Shown here piece by piece: positions 33,790 through 43,145 of a stretch of DNA of 64,000 bases; the stretch's first letter is position 1, and the number at the start of each line of letters is the position of its first letter. The notes beneath the pieces are model-generated. The model was not told the origin of the DNA. It saw only the letters and a program-made list of their open reading frames with translations, and searched no databases. Origin of the DNA: Nitrospinae bacterium bin107 (GTDB lineage Bacteria > UBA8248); assembly GCA_002238965.1 (NCBI GenBank), contig MPNJ01000019.1:1-64000 (forward strand), in the 5' to 3' direction. A program made the position numbers and the translations under genes.

Positions 33790-34307
33790 ATGCGTAATCG
33801 ATTCTTAAAAAACATTCGAACGGTGAAGTTCGTGATGTGCGCAACTGCACTCTTCATTTCGATAGGCATCTTGTTCGGTAGCGCTTCTATTCCCCGCACC
33901 CAGTCGGCGGAAGCACATAAAAAGTCTAAGTCCGGCATGACCGTGCTGGAAAGAAATGTGAAATCCCTGATGAGAATAAGAAGCAATGGGAAGAGCCTGA
34001 AGAGTGGGCTTGGGGAGAATTATGAGAAGGACGAAGTGCGGATTTCATCAGTTGCTGGCGGGTAAAGAATCTCAATCCAGGAGCGCGTTACAAATGACCA
34101 GATTATGAGTATTGGAAGGAGTACTCGAAAACATCGACTCCCAAAAACTGTGTGACCAAGTTGGAAGCCTATATGGTGAGTAGATGTAAGGCCTGGACTC
34201 TCCAGCACCAGAAAACAACCGCCCATATAAGGTTAGGTGGGTTTTTCTGCATTACGTCTAGGCAGGATGTCACGTTTGGAATTCTCTCTAACATAGGAGG
34301 TAGTTGA
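33790..34307 (+). pseudogene. Broken gene for a small secreted protein
   Basis: The ATG at 33790 opens a 91-aa frame (to 34065) with an N-terminal signal or membrane segment (VKFVMCATALFISIGILFGS). From about 33935 a different frame looks more protein-like: KKCEIPDENKKQWEEPEEWA, then SADFISCWRVKNLNPGARY, DYEYWKEYSKTSTPKNC and VTKLEAYMVSRCKAW. That frame is interrupted by TGA codons at 34023-34025 and 34095-34097, both where tryptophan would fit. The simplest reading is one ancestral gene with a frameshift and two stop mutations. Confidence 0.5.
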
Positions 34308-34308
34308 A

Positions 34309-34824
34309 ATGAGCGATATTGGCTCCACGCCAATGACCAAAGATCCATCGAAGTGTGATGAAACAAAAATAAAGTTTCTGAGAACTCGTGAAGTTGTCTT
34401 GTTGGGTGCGACAGGTGGGATTCTCGTGAATTTGGTGGCACACCCCGGTTTACTGAAGCTAGATTTTTCACATCCCAAAGAGATACTAGGTAGTATATTG
34501 ATAGGTGCGGTTCTCGGAGGAATATGGGCCTATGTCAATATGCCCGAGTATGATCGCAAGCGAGCTTTACAATTCGGCATGATCGCCCCTGCTGTTTTCG
34601 TATCTTTTACATTTGGACTAGAAAGCATGCAGAGACCACAAGAGAAACCAGATAACAAAAAGATAGAAAAGTCCCAAAAGGAGGATAAGAAAGGTCATTT
34701 CTCAATCATTGGTAAGGCTTACGCTACAACACAGCCTTCTATATCACGAGACTTGAATTCCACTAAAACCCGATCTGGAGGTGGGAAAACGAAAAAACCT
34801 TGGTGGATAAGGATTTTTCGTTAA
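34309..34824 (+). CDS. Small membrane protein, unknown function
   Basis: 171 aa. Three hydrophobic stretches (EVVLLGATGGILVNLVAHPG, ILGSILIGAVLGGIWAYV, FGMIAPAVFVSFTFGLESM) suggest a three-pass inner-membrane protein. A basic, hydrophilic C-terminal tail (~100-171) ends in KKPWWIRIFR. ATAGGAGG stands 8-9 nt before the ATG. AT-rich composition contrasts with the genes to the right. No family recognised. Confidence 0.65.
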   Translation: MSDIGSTPMTKDPSKCDETKIKFLRTREVVLLGATGGILVNLVAHPGLLKLDFSHPKEILGSILIGAVLGGIWAYVNMPEYDRKRALQFGMIAPAVFVSFTFGLESMQRPQEKPDNKKIEKSQKEDKKGHFSIIGKAYATTQPSISRDLNSTKTRSGGGKTKKPWWIRIFR

Positions 34825-34988
34825 GAAGTCTAAATCGGATGCAGACGCTTCGGATGTGCAGTCAGGATATTTTCACAAATTTTCTACGAAGCAGGGCAGG
34901 CTCGTTGCTTATCATTTAATGAAATCATAGCTTCTGCCTGAGGTCATCGCCATTCCGGTGTGATTTTCGACCTGAGGGCAACGGCGTA

Positions 34989-35018
34989 TGTAGGGGCAGA
35001 CCTGTGTCCGCCCCTACA
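34989..35018. repeat. Short perfect palindrome
   Basis: TGTAGGGGC at 34989-34997 pairs with GCCCCTACA at 35010-35018. The outer TGTAGG/CCTACA ends are the same as in the 106-bp repeats at 12-15 kb, so it belongs to the same general class of hairpin repeats. Confidence 0.7.
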
Positions 35019-35071
35019 AGAGCGTTCTTCCATTACGAACACCTCGCGGTTTCCTCCTCGGAAAAGGCCGC

Positions 35072-36841
35072 TTATTTCTCCGGCACCACGGGCAGCATGA
35101 TGTAGGACGCATTCTCGGGTCCGCAGTGTAGCGTCACGTTCTTGCCAAAAATTTCCTCGGGCCTGTCCACCGGGTCGTCGTGCAAAAACGGCCCGCAGCC
35201 CCGGAACACGTTCTTCATGTTCGAGAGCTTGTGCGTGGTGACGCAGCTGTATTCATAGTCCTTGCCGCGCACGCTGAGCGCCAGCCGGTAGCCGGGCGGC
35301 ACCACGATGCAGGTGGGCCAGACCTCGATGTCGAGCTCGTATATCACGCCAGGCGTCAGGTATTGCTTCTCGTCATGCGCCTGGTAGGGTTTCCACTCCG
35401 TCGATAGTTCGGGCACGAGCTTTCGTTGCGAGGCGCGGAGCCAGCCCTGCGCGATGGGCGTGTTCGGGTCGAGCGTGCCCTGGAAGGTGATCTCCTTCAT
35501 GTCGGGCGTGAACAGGCGCAGTACGAGGAACAGGTCCGCATCCTGGGTTTCGGATGAGACGAAGAGCTTCGAGGCGATGGGACCGGTAATCTCCGTCTCT
35601 TTCTCGAATGGCGGCAGCATGAACGTCACGCCGTCGCTGAATCCCCCGTAGGTGATGCTCTGATTGCGAACGATGGGCGCGGAATCGAGGCTCATGTATT
35701 CGGGGTTCAAGTAGAACTTCGTCCACTTCGTGCGCGCGAGGGGCCATTCGTTCTCGCCGCGCTCGACGAATTTTTCCCCGACGTGGCGCACCTTGAGCAT
35801 GACGGGCGGCTTCTCCATCCAGCCGGTGTCCTCGCCCTTCAGGTAGTGGCCGAAGAACTGCTTCTGGAGCTTTTCACCGTAGGGGGTGTAGAACTCCGTC
35901 CAGTGTTCGAAGCCGTGGACTTCCAGCCATTTCTCCGTGGACGCCGCCCGCATGAAGCCCTCGTAATTCCCCCTCGGGTGCAGTCCCTGCCCGCCCCAGC
36001 TCGCCGCCGAGATGAAGGGCGTCTTGATCTTCTCCCAGTGGGCGGAGCGATCCTGATACCACTCGCCATCCAGCGGACGCTCGAGAATGTCGCCCCCGTA
36101 ATCCGAGCGGTTTTTCGCCATCTCCTCCTCGCTCAGGGTCTCGGGGCCGCAGGCCAGACCGCCGTGGACGCGGCTTTTGGGGCCGTTCTCCCCGAGGCCG
36201 TACTGCACGCTTTTGACCTGCATGTCGTACCAGTTCGCGAGGAACGTCGTGAGAATGCCGCCCTGGTGGCTCATGTCGCGGTAGAAGTCCGCCGCACCCT
36301 CCCAGACGCACATGGCTTCCAGGTACTTGGGCTGCAGACCCGCCACGTGCCACTGGTTGATGGCGTAATACGATATGCCCGTGAGGCCCACCTTGCCGTT
36401 GCACCAGGGCTGTTCGCCCGCCCACTCGATGCAGATGGCGAAATCCTTCGTTTCGCGCGGGGAGAAGTGGTCGATGTAGCCCGGCGAGCGGCCGGCGCCG
36501 CGCGAATCCACGCGCACGCAGATGTAGCCGTCGGGCACCCATTTCTCGGGGTCCACGACCTCCCAGCTCTGGTGGATGTTCGAGGAACCCGCGATGGCGT
36601 CCGGATGCGCGGTGGCGAAAAGCTCCCACGCCGTCTCGTAGCCGTCCTGCCATGCCAGGTCCTTCGCATAGGGGCCGTAGCTCAGGATGACCGGGTATTT
36701 CCCGTCGTCATCGGGGCGGTAGACGTTCGCCCGCAGCACCAGGCCGTCTTCCATCCGGATGGGAACGTCCCATTCGATGATAAAGCCGTGCATTTTTTCG
36801 GTTCGGTATTGAGGGTCCGTGCTCAGGTCGATGTCGCTCAT
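35072..36841 (-). CDS. CocE/NonD family hydrolase (copy 1)
   Basis: 589 aa. The N-terminal alpha/beta-hydrolase domain of the S15/CocE type has YPVILSYGPYAKDLAWQDGY, the nucleophile elbow GLTGISYYAINQW and a candidate catalytic histidine in HGFEHWTEFYTPYG. The C-terminal jelly-roll (TGPIASKLFVSSETQDADLF onward) is typical. Substrates are acyl esters or amides; cocaine esterase and X-Pro dipeptidyl peptidases are relatives. Start at ATG 36841 with GAGGTG just upstream. A close paralogue lies 40 bp upstream; the pair is a tandem duplication. Confidence 0.9.
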   Translation of the reverse strand: MSDIDLSTDPQYRTEKMHGFIIEWDVPIRMEDGLVLRANVYRPDDDGKYPVILSYGPYAKDLAWQDGYETAWELFATAHPDAIAGSSNIHQSWEVVDPEKWVPDGYICVRVDSRGAGRSPGYIDHFSPRETKDFAICIEWAGEQPWCNGKVGLTGISYYAINQWHVAGLQPKYLEAMCVWEGAADFYRDMSHQGGILTTFLANWYDMQVKSVQYGLGENGPKSRVHGGLACGPETLSEEEMAKNRSDYGGDILERPLDGEWYQDRSAHWEKIKTPFISAASWGGQGLHPRGNYEGFMRAASTEKWLEVHGFEHWTEFYTPYGEKLQKQFFGHYLKGEDTGWMEKPPVMLKVRHVGEKFVERGENEWPLARTKWTKFYLNPEYMSLDSAPIVRNQSITYGGFSDGVTFMLPPFEKETEITGPIASKLFVSSETQDADLFLVLRLFTPDMKEITFQGTLDPNTPIAQGWLRASQRKLVPELSTEWKPYQAHDEKQYLTPGVIYELDIEVWPTCIVVPPGYRLALSVRGKDYEYSCVTTHKLSNMKNVFRGCGPFLHDDPVDRPEEIFGKNVTLHCGPENASYIMLPVVPEK

Positions 36842-36881
36842 GTTCACCTCATCTCGTCAGTGGGAAGTTTCATCTTCCGCT

Positions 36882-38636
36882 CTATTTCTCGGGAATCACC
36901 GGCAGCATCACGTAGGCCTCATGGTCCCCGCCGCAGTGGAGCGTCACGTTCTTGCCGAACACATCGGGGGGCCTGTCCTTGGGATCGTTGTGAATGAAGC
37001 ATCCGCAGCCGGTGAACTCGTTTTTCATGTTGGAGAGGCCGCCGCCCGATCCGCCGGGGTACACGTAGTCCTTGCCGCGCACCGTGAAGGCGACCCGGTA
37101 GCCCTCGGGAATCACGATGCAGGTGGGCCATACCTCGATGTCGAGTTCATAGATATCGCCCGGCGTCAGGGGCTGTTCTTCATCGTGGGTGTGGTAGGGC
37201 CTGTAGGGCAGGGTCTTTCCCGGATCCAGTTTTCTGTGCGAGGCTCGCAGCCAGCCCTGCGCGATGGGCGTGTGCGGGTCGAGCGCGCCCTGGAAGACGA
37301 CCTCTTCCATGTCCGGCGTGAACACGCGCACGACCAGGAACATGTCCGCATCCTTCGTTTCGGATGAGACGAAAAGCTTGGCTGCGATGGGGCCGGTGAC
37401 TTCCGTTTCTTGGGAGATGGGCGGCGTGACGAAGGTGACGCCCTCGCTGAAGCCGGCATAGGTGGTGGTCGCCGCCTCTGCTACGGGCGCATCTTCGAGC
37501 GAGTGGGTTTTTGCGTTCAGGTAGTATTTCGTCCACTGCGTGCGCGCCAGCGGCCATTCGCTCTCGTGCCGCTCGACGAAGCGCTCGCCGGGGTGACGCA
37601 CCTGGAGCAGCACACGTGGCTGGTCCGGCCAGCCGGTGTCCTCGCCCTTCAGGTAATGGCCGAAGAATTTCTTCTGCATGTTGACGCCGTAGTCGGTGTA
37701 AAACTCCGTCCAGTGCTCGATGCCGTGGACTTCGAGCCATTTTTCCTCGCAGCCTGTCTCGAGAAAGCCCTCGAAGTTCCCGCGCGGGTGCAGGCCCTGC
37801 CCGCCCCAGTTGGCCGAGGAGAGGAGCGGTACCTGGATTTTGCTGAAATCGGGCATACGCGACTGCCAGTATTCGTCGGTGTCGAGCTTGTGGGAAAAGC
37901 AATCCTCGCCGAAATCGTTGCGGTTCGCACCGAGTTCCTCCTCGGTGAGGGTGATGGGGCCGGAGACCCAGTCGCCCGTGAAGCGGCTCTTGAAGCCGCG
38001 CTCGCCGAGGCCGTGCTGGACGGTGTAGACCTGCATCTCGGACCAGTTGCGCGCGAAGCCGTTGCAGAAGATGCCGCCGTGGTGGGCCATCTCGCGGTAA
38101 TAATCGGCGGCTCCTTCCCAGACGCACATGGCGCTCAGATGCGGAGGCTGGAGCGAGCCCACCTGCCACTGGTTCATGCCGTAATAGGAGATGCCGTTCA
38201 GCCCGATCTTGCCAGTACTCCAGGGTTGCACCGCCGCCCATTCGATGCACTCGTACAAATCCTGCGCCTCGCGCGCCGACCAGATGTCGATGACGCCCGG
38301 CGAGCGGCCGGCGCCGCGCGAATCCACGCGGATGCAGATGTAGCCGTCCGGCACCCATTTTTCGGGGTCCACCACCTCCCAGTTCTGGTATTTGTTGGTG
38401 GAGCCTGCGGGCACGTCGGGGTGTTGCTCGACCATGCGCGTCCAGCATGTCTCATACAAGTCTTCGAAGTGCAGATACTTTCCATACGGGCCGTACGTCA
38501 GGATGACGGGGTATTTCCCTACATCGTCCTGGGGCCGGTAGACGTCGCACCGCAGGACGACGCCGTCTTCCATGGGGATGGGCACGTCCCAGTCGATGCG
38601 CATTCCGTCTCTGTCTTCGGTTTTGTAATCGCTCAT
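36882..38636 (-). CDS. CocE/NonD family hydrolase (copy 2)
   Basis: 584 aa, similar to the next gene along its whole length: YPVILTYGPYGKYLHFEDLY, GLNGISYYGMNQW (nucleophile elbow), HGIEHWTEFYTDYG and the C-terminal jelly-roll VTGPIAAKLFVSSETKDADM. GAGGAGAAAG precedes the ATG at 38636. It is the upstream member of the pair and probably carries the promoter. The two copies have diverged enough to suggest different substrates. Confidence 0.9.
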   Translation of the reverse strand: MSDYKTEDRDGMRIDWDVPIPMEDGVVLRCDVYRPQDDVGKYPVILTYGPYGKYLHFEDLYETCWTRMVEQHPDVPAGSTNKYQNWEVVDPEKWVPDGYICIRVDSRGAGRSPGVIDIWSAREAQDLYECIEWAAVQPWSTGKIGLNGISYYGMNQWQVGSLQPPHLSAMCVWEGAADYYREMAHHGGIFCNGFARNWSEMQVYTVQHGLGERGFKSRFTGDWVSGPITLTEEELGANRNDFGEDCFSHKLDTDEYWQSRMPDFSKIQVPLLSSANWGGQGLHPRGNFEGFLETGCEEKWLEVHGIEHWTEFYTDYGVNMQKKFFGHYLKGEDTGWPDQPRVLLQVRHPGERFVERHESEWPLARTQWTKYYLNAKTHSLEDAPVAEAATTTYAGFSEGVTFVTPPISQETEVTGPIAAKLFVSSETKDADMFLVVRVFTPDMEEVVFQGALDPHTPIAQGWLRASHRKLDPGKTLPYRPYHTHDEEQPLTPGDIYELDIEVWPTCIVIPEGYRVAFTVRGKDYVYPGGSGGGLSNMKNEFTGCGCFIHNDPKDRPPDVFGKNVTLHCGGDHEAYVMLPVIPEK

Positions 38637-38851
38637 TCGGTCTTTCTCCTCGGCTCATCAAAGATGTTTGAGTGCAGGCGGCGCGAGCGACCACCCTGAA
38701 AATTTTGATTGTCGTATCGGTGAACGCGGCGATTATAGCCGCCTTGCGCCTCATGATCCAGATAGAGAGGTTGTTTTCTCGATGATCTATGGCCTCTTCA
38801 CGCGCGCCACATTACCGGGTCGTCATGCGGCAGCGTCATCTCCCTGTTCCG

Positions 38852-40159
38852 TTATCCGGAGAAGTGCTCCATCGCAGCGAATCCGACGCCCATCAGCGCT
38901 GCAACGCCCAGGGTTCTCATGAGAGACTGGTGCCGCCACAGGAGCATGATCGCGCTTACGCCGCCGATGAGCAGGACCCGCCAGTCCAGGGAGTGCCATA
39001 CCGGCATCAGGAGTTTCACCGGGCCGACTTGCAAGGAAGGCAGCTCGGCGAACAGGACGTGCAGACTGAACCAGATGGAGAGGTTGAGAATGACGCCCAC
39101 CACCGCCGCCGTGATCGCCTCCAGGGCGCCCTTCAGCCGAGGCTGGGCCGTGAGCTGCTCGATATAGGGCGCGCCTGCGAATATCCACAGGAAACAGGGC
39201 GCGAACGTGACCCAGAGCGTGACCAGCGCGCCGGCGATTCCCATGCTCATCCCGCCCGCCCGGTATCCTGCGACATAGCCGACAAACTCCGTGACCAGTA
39301 TCAGCGGCCCCGGGGTGGTTTCTGCCAGCCCCAGGCCGTCCATCATTTCACCTGCGCTCATCCAGCCCTTATGGGTCACCACGTCCTGCGCCAGGTAGGC
39401 GAGCACCGCATAGGCGCCGCCGAACGTGACCACCGCGAGACGGGAGAAGAAATTGCCGATCTGCACCAGAACCTCGTATCCGCCCACAGCCATCAACACA
39501 AACACAGGCGTCCACCAGACAACCATCCATATCGCTACCGTTCTCACCGTGCCGGAGGTCGACCCGCCACCCCGCCCGGGTTCACTATTTTCAGTGCTCT
39601 GGCCGCTCAGCAGGAAAAACCCGGCCAGGGCGGATATCAGGATAAGGATAGGGAACGGGACCGAGAGAAAGAAGATGGCCACGAAGGCCAGTCCGGCGAT
39701 AATCCAGTGCACGGCTGAATGCAGCGCTCTCTTCGCCACTCTCAGCAAAGCCTCCATCACGATGATCAGGACCGCGCCCTTGATCCCCAGAAACAGCGCG
39801 GCCATTATCGGCAGGTGGCCCACGGCCATGTACAGCATCGCCAGCCCGAGCACCACCAGAGCGCCCGGAACCACGAACAAGAGGCCCGCCAGCAAACCGC
39901 CGGGCACACCGCGAAGCCGCCACCCTGCGTAGGTGGCGAGTTGCATGGCCTCGGGGCCGGGCAGCAGCATGCAGAAACTGAGCGCGCCCAGGAACCTTTC
40001 CTCGTCGAGCAACTCTTCCTCCTCGACCAGGATTCGGTGCATGACCGCTATCTGCGCCGCCGGGCCGCCGAAGGACAGTATCCCGATGCGCCAGAAAACG
40101 GCGAACATCCGTCGCCAGGTGAAGTCTGATTCCAGGTGCACGTCTCCACCACCCATCAT
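38852..40159 (-). CDS. chrA: Chromate transporter, two-domain type
   Basis: 435 aa, two homologous CHR halves. The first has FWRIGILSFGGPAAQIAVMH and FCMLLPGPEAMQLATYAGW. The second has FSRLAVVTFGGAYAVLAYLA and GLGLAETTPGPLILVTEFVG. About ten to twelve membrane helices. It exports chromate from the cytoplasm, with cation-coupled transport in characterised members. GCAGGAG stands before tandem ATG codons at 40159 and 40156. No chromate regulator gene is adjacent. Confidence 0.92.
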   Translation of the reverse strand: MMGGGDVHLESDFTWRRMFAVFWRIGILSFGGPAAQIAVMHRILVEEEELLDEERFLGALSFCMLLPGPEAMQLATYAGWRLRGVPGGLLAGLLFVVPGALVVLGLAMLYMAVGHLPIMAALFLGIKGAVLIIVMEALLRVAKRALHSAVHWIIAGLAFVAIFFLSVPFPILILISALAGFFLLSGQSTENSEPGRGGGSTSGTVRTVAIWMVVWWTPVFVLMAVGGYEVLVQIGNFFSRLAVVTFGGAYAVLAYLAQDVVTHKGWMSAGEMMDGLGLAETTPGPLILVTEFVGYVAGYRAGGMSMGIAGALVTLWVTFAPCFLWIFAGAPYIEQLTAQPRLKGALEAITAAVVGVILNLSIWFSLHVLFAELPSLQVGPVKLLMPVWHSLDWRVLLIGGVSAIMLLWRHQSLMRTLGVAALMGVGFAAMEHFSG

Positions 40160-40235
40160 AGCTCTCCTGCATCAGTCGGAATTGACACCGGTATCGTGTT
40201 GGTGGCCGTTCTTTTTCGAGAAGAAAAAACGGTCT

Positions 40236-41267
40236 TCAATCCGTTCGATAGGCTTGCGTGATGGCCTGGCTCGAGGTGTTCCAGCCGGGAATAACGAGGC
40301 AGGACGGGCCGGGGATGCCGCCCGCGACGATCAGGAGTATGTCTTCCGGTTCGTGCACCATGGGGGCGAGAGAATCGTCGTCTTCGTGATCCACCCAGTC
40401 CGGCCAGCGCGAGAGTTCGGGTCCCCGGTAGCGCCCGCCTTTTTTGAGGACGCCCACGGGCATTCTCGCCCGCTTGAAGAGTTCTCCTTTCACGTCCGCG
40501 CGGCTCAGGCCCCCTCTCGCAAGGATGTCGGCGTGATCGGGGGCGACGACGATCACCCAGTTCGTCTGCGTGTAGGCCGTCGTGGCGCCCATCGCGCACA
40601 TGGTGTTCGAGAGCGTGGTGAGAACACCCTCGGGCTTGGCGCTCACGTCGTCCATCGCCATGCGAGGCGCCTCGGCGTTGCAGACGGTGAGTACGTCCGC
40701 ATCCAGGCCGAAGCCGAAATCACCCGGCATCGGCTCCCAGGGGCTTTGTTCCTCGTTCTCACGCACGCAGTAGGTGAATTTGGATGGACTGCCGAAGGTG
40801 CTCATGTCAGAGACGCCGGGGATTCCCCCGCCCAGGTTCATCATGATGAGCCTGATTGCGCGGCCGATGGCGGCGTTCGCCCGAAAACCGGGGCCGAAGC
40901 ATCCCGAACCCCCATGGACGCCGATCTCCCGGGCATAGGGGCCGTTCAGTATCAGCAAAGGCCCGCCGGTGAACATGGTGGCCTGAATGCCCACGAGGTT
41001 GAAGCGCTCGATAAGCATGGCCTCAACCGCTCCGAGCACCACGGGCAGATATTCGGGTTTGCACCCCGCCATCAGCGCGTGTAGAGCGACGCTCTCCACC
41101 GTCGCCGTGTTCAGCGCGGGGGGGATGTCTCCCAATACTTCGCCTGCGTCTCTGCTCGTGCCGCCCAGCATCCAGGCGAGGCGTTCGGGCGTGGGCGTCA
41201 CCACGGGCAGTCCGTCTGACCAGGGCATCTCGAAGAAATACTCGAATGGGTCTTGCGTTTCGTTCAT
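40236..41267 (-). CDS. Uncharacterised conserved protein, ~342-aa family (member 2)
   Basis: 343 aa, full-length relative of 12504-13532: WSDGLPVVTPTPERLAWML, AGCKPEYLPVVLGAVEAM, LILNGPYAREIGVHGGSG, GCFGPGFRANAAIGRAIRL and ENEEQSPWEPM. Both begin with an acidic, aromatic N-terminus (EYFFEMPWSDG). It lies 9 bp downstream of a TatD-like hydrolase gene, so here the family appears in an operon with a metal-dependent hydrolase. Reaction unknown; the conserved Cys/Gly-rich block is the best candidate site. Confidence 0.82.
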   Translation of the reverse strand: MNETQDPFEYFFEMPWSDGLPVVTPTPERLAWMLGGTSRDAGEVLGDIPPALNTATVESVALHALMAGCKPEYLPVVLGAVEAMLIERFNLVGIQATMFTGGPLLILNGPYAREIGVHGGSGCFGPGFRANAAIGRAIRLIMMNLGGGIPGVSDMSTFGSPSKFTYCVRENEEQSPWEPMPGDFGFGLDADVLTVCNAEAPRMAMDDVSAKPEGVLTTLSNTMCAMGATTAYTQTNWVIVVAPDHADILARGGLSRADVKGELFKRARMPVGVLKKGGRYRGPELSRWPDWVDHEDDDSLAPMVHEPEDILLIVAGGIPGPSCLVIPGWNTSSQAITQAYRTD

Positions 41268-41276
41268 CGTGTGTCC

Positions 41277-42170
41277 TTACAGGGTGAGATTATAGAACTT
41301 TCTCGCGTTCTCGAACGATACCTTGCGGATCGCCTCCTCCGATAACCCTGCGTTTCGCATGGCGCGCAGCGTCTTGGGAACCGAGAGGATGTCGATGGGC
41401 CGGTAGCCCAGGTGGTCAGAGTTGATCATGATCCGGTCCGGCCCGAACCTCTCCACCCACTCGATGACCTGGGCGGGCTGTAAGGGCCTGAGTGCGCTGC
41501 CGATGCTGATGGCGCACATCGCGCGCGTGTGCTCGTGGATGTATTCGACCGTCGTGGCGTCGGTGTGGTCGACGGCCACTCGGGCTTCATCGAAGCCGGT
41601 CTTGCGGATGATTTCCAGGTCTTTTTGCATGTAGTGGAGCCGGATCTGCTCGGGCGGCACGTCCGCCTGCACGGCGACGTCGCCGAGAAAATCCTTGCTC
41701 TTCTTGGGCGTCGGCGTATGTAGGATAATGGGTTTATTGTACTTTTTCGCAAGCTCCGCCTGCGCTTCGAGACACGCGGCCTGTTCTTCCATCGGCCAGG
41801 TGAGGGAGAAATACTGCGTGGGGTCCAGGCCGATTTCGCCCAGGGCGACAATGCTTTCGTCTTCGAGAAAACCGGGCATCTCCTCGAGCAGCTTTTCCCA
41901 GTCGGTCACCCGCGTCATCGAGCTGATGCCGACCGCGCAACTGATTTGGATGAAGTGCTGCGCCTCGAGCGCCCGGACCATCTCGATGGGCCCCTCCCAG
42001 AAGCGCATGATGTCGTCGTAACCCGGCGCTTCCTCCCACACCTCGCGGTAGAGGTGGGGGTTGCCGCAGGAGAGCACCGCCGCGCGCATGCCCGTCGTGC
42101 CGAGGAGTTCCCACTCGTCCCAGTTCAGGGCGTGCATGTGGTTGTGGCTGTCGATGTATTCGCCGAACAT
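41277..42170 (-). CDS. TatD-like metal-dependent hydrolase
   Basis: 297 aa TIM-barrel amidohydrolase. Metal ligands are visible as YIDSHNHMHAL at the N-terminus, VALGEIGLDPTQY (glutamate), PIILHTPTP (histidine) and AVDHTDATT plus MINSDHLGYRP near the C-terminus. This matches TatD/phosphotriesterase-related enzymes. GGAGAGG is 5 nt from the ATG. Coupled to the ~343-aa family member 9 bp downstream; the two probably act on the same compound. Confidence 0.87.
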   Translation of the reverse strand: MFGEYIDSHNHMHALNWDEWELLGTTGMRAAVLSCGNPHLYREVWEEAPGYDDIMRFWEGPIEMVRALEAQHFIQISCAVGISSMTRVTDWEKLLEEMPGFLEDESIVALGEIGLDPTQYFSLTWPMEEQAACLEAQAELAKKYNKPIILHTPTPKKSKDFLGDVAVQADVPPEQIRLHYMQKDLEIIRKTGFDEARVAVDHTDATTVEYIHEHTRAMCAISIGSALRPLQPAQVIEWVERFGPDRIMINSDHLGYRPIDILSVPKTLRAMRNAGLSEEAIRKVSFENARKFYNLTL

Positions 42171-42322
42171 CGGAACCTCTCCGCTGATTGGATGCTTTGA
42201 GGCTCAACCTATCCGCATGGGCACCGGGGGTCAAGAGGGAGGGCTGGGAATCGGTGTGCGGGGGAGATTCATATTTGTTCCGGCGGTCGGCTTGCCAGGG
42301 CGCGGGAAGTCGACTCGGGCGG

Positions 42323-42907
42323 TTATCCGATATGGCCGTTTGTCTGTACCCGTTTCGCTTCGAGTTCTTCGATGCGTTTGGTTTTTTCGCCGAGTGCTTT
42401 ATGATGCCTGTTGACGGCCTGTTTCGAGCGCTTGAGTTCCCCGCGCAGGTTTTTCTCCCTGGCTTCGAGTTCATTCACACGCGCCCGAAGCTTCTCGGTT
42501 TCCTCCCGTTGGAAAGTTTTTGTTTTCTTGAGTGGAGTGGAAGCCTTCTTGATGCGCGCTTTTCCCTTCGCCGGGGATTGTAAGTCCGTGAGCCTCGGCA
42601 TGGATGAAACGGCCGCAAGAGCCTGCTTCATGTTGGGAAAATTGAGCACGTGTGACAATTCCACGCCCGCCAGGGCTATGCACCGTCTCGCCCTCGTGTA
42701 GCTGATTCCGGTGCTCTGGAGCCACTCCATCCAATGTCCATGTGCATTTTTCTTTCTCACCTCCAGCAGTGCGCGTCCACACCTCCAGGCGGCTTCTATC
42801 GTCGTTTTGTACGATGCCTGGAATTTCCGATCCCAGAAGATCGCTCTTCTCTCCGGCGTCCGGGCGGCGGCAGTCCCGTTCGATTCGACAAGATCGCCAT
42901 TCTTCAT
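42323..42907 (-). CDS. DUF3102-like protein with C-terminal coiled coil
   Basis: 194 aa. Residues ~30-90 (YKTTIEAAWRCGRALLEVRK, HGHWMEWLQSTGISYTRARR) match the DUF3102 pattern often seen near plasmid or phage genes, with an HTH-like character. Residues ~125-190 form a coiled coil (EKLRARVNELEAREKNLRGE). GAGGAGG precedes the ATG at 42907. Probably DNA-associated; function unknown. It stands alone and may be mobile-element-derived. Confidence 0.65.
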   Translation of the reverse strand: MKNGDLVESNGTAAARTPERRAIFWDRKFQASYKTTIEAAWRCGRALLEVRKKNAHGHWMEWLQSTGISYTRARRCIALAGVELSHVLNFPNMKQALAAVSSMPRLTDLQSPAKGKARIKKASTPLKKTKTFQREETEKLRARVNELEAREKNLRGELKRSKQAVNRHHKALGEKTKRIEELEAKRVQTNGHIG

Positions 42908-43099
42908 TTTTATTCCTCCTCGAACAGAAACGGCCCCGTATTCTAGCACCGCCGCCTGCTCAGTCCAAAAAAAATTGTTCAAGGTATGAATGCGGATTGG
43001 CGGCTGAATTCGCCGACGGGCGAATCTGACAAAGAGGCGAAGGTCAAGGTTTAGAGTGAAAACAGGGAACTGCAGACTGGGGAAACTTTCACGAAAACC

Positions 43100-43129
43100 A
43101 AATGCCGGAGACGCGCGTCCCCGGCATTT
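43100..43129 (-). terminator. Rho-independent terminator after tRNA-Arg
   Basis: AAATGCCGG pairs with CCGGCATTT around a 12-nt loop. On the minus strand the stem is followed by GGTTTTCG. It lies 16 bp past the tRNA 3' end. Confidence 0.7.
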
Positions 43130-43145
43130 GCATGATTTCGATTTA

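Noticed and set aside
34020-34100. Selenocysteine insertion at the two TGA codons
   Set aside because: No SECIS-like hairpin is evident immediately after either codon, and the frame also needs a frameshift to join its start; decay explains both.
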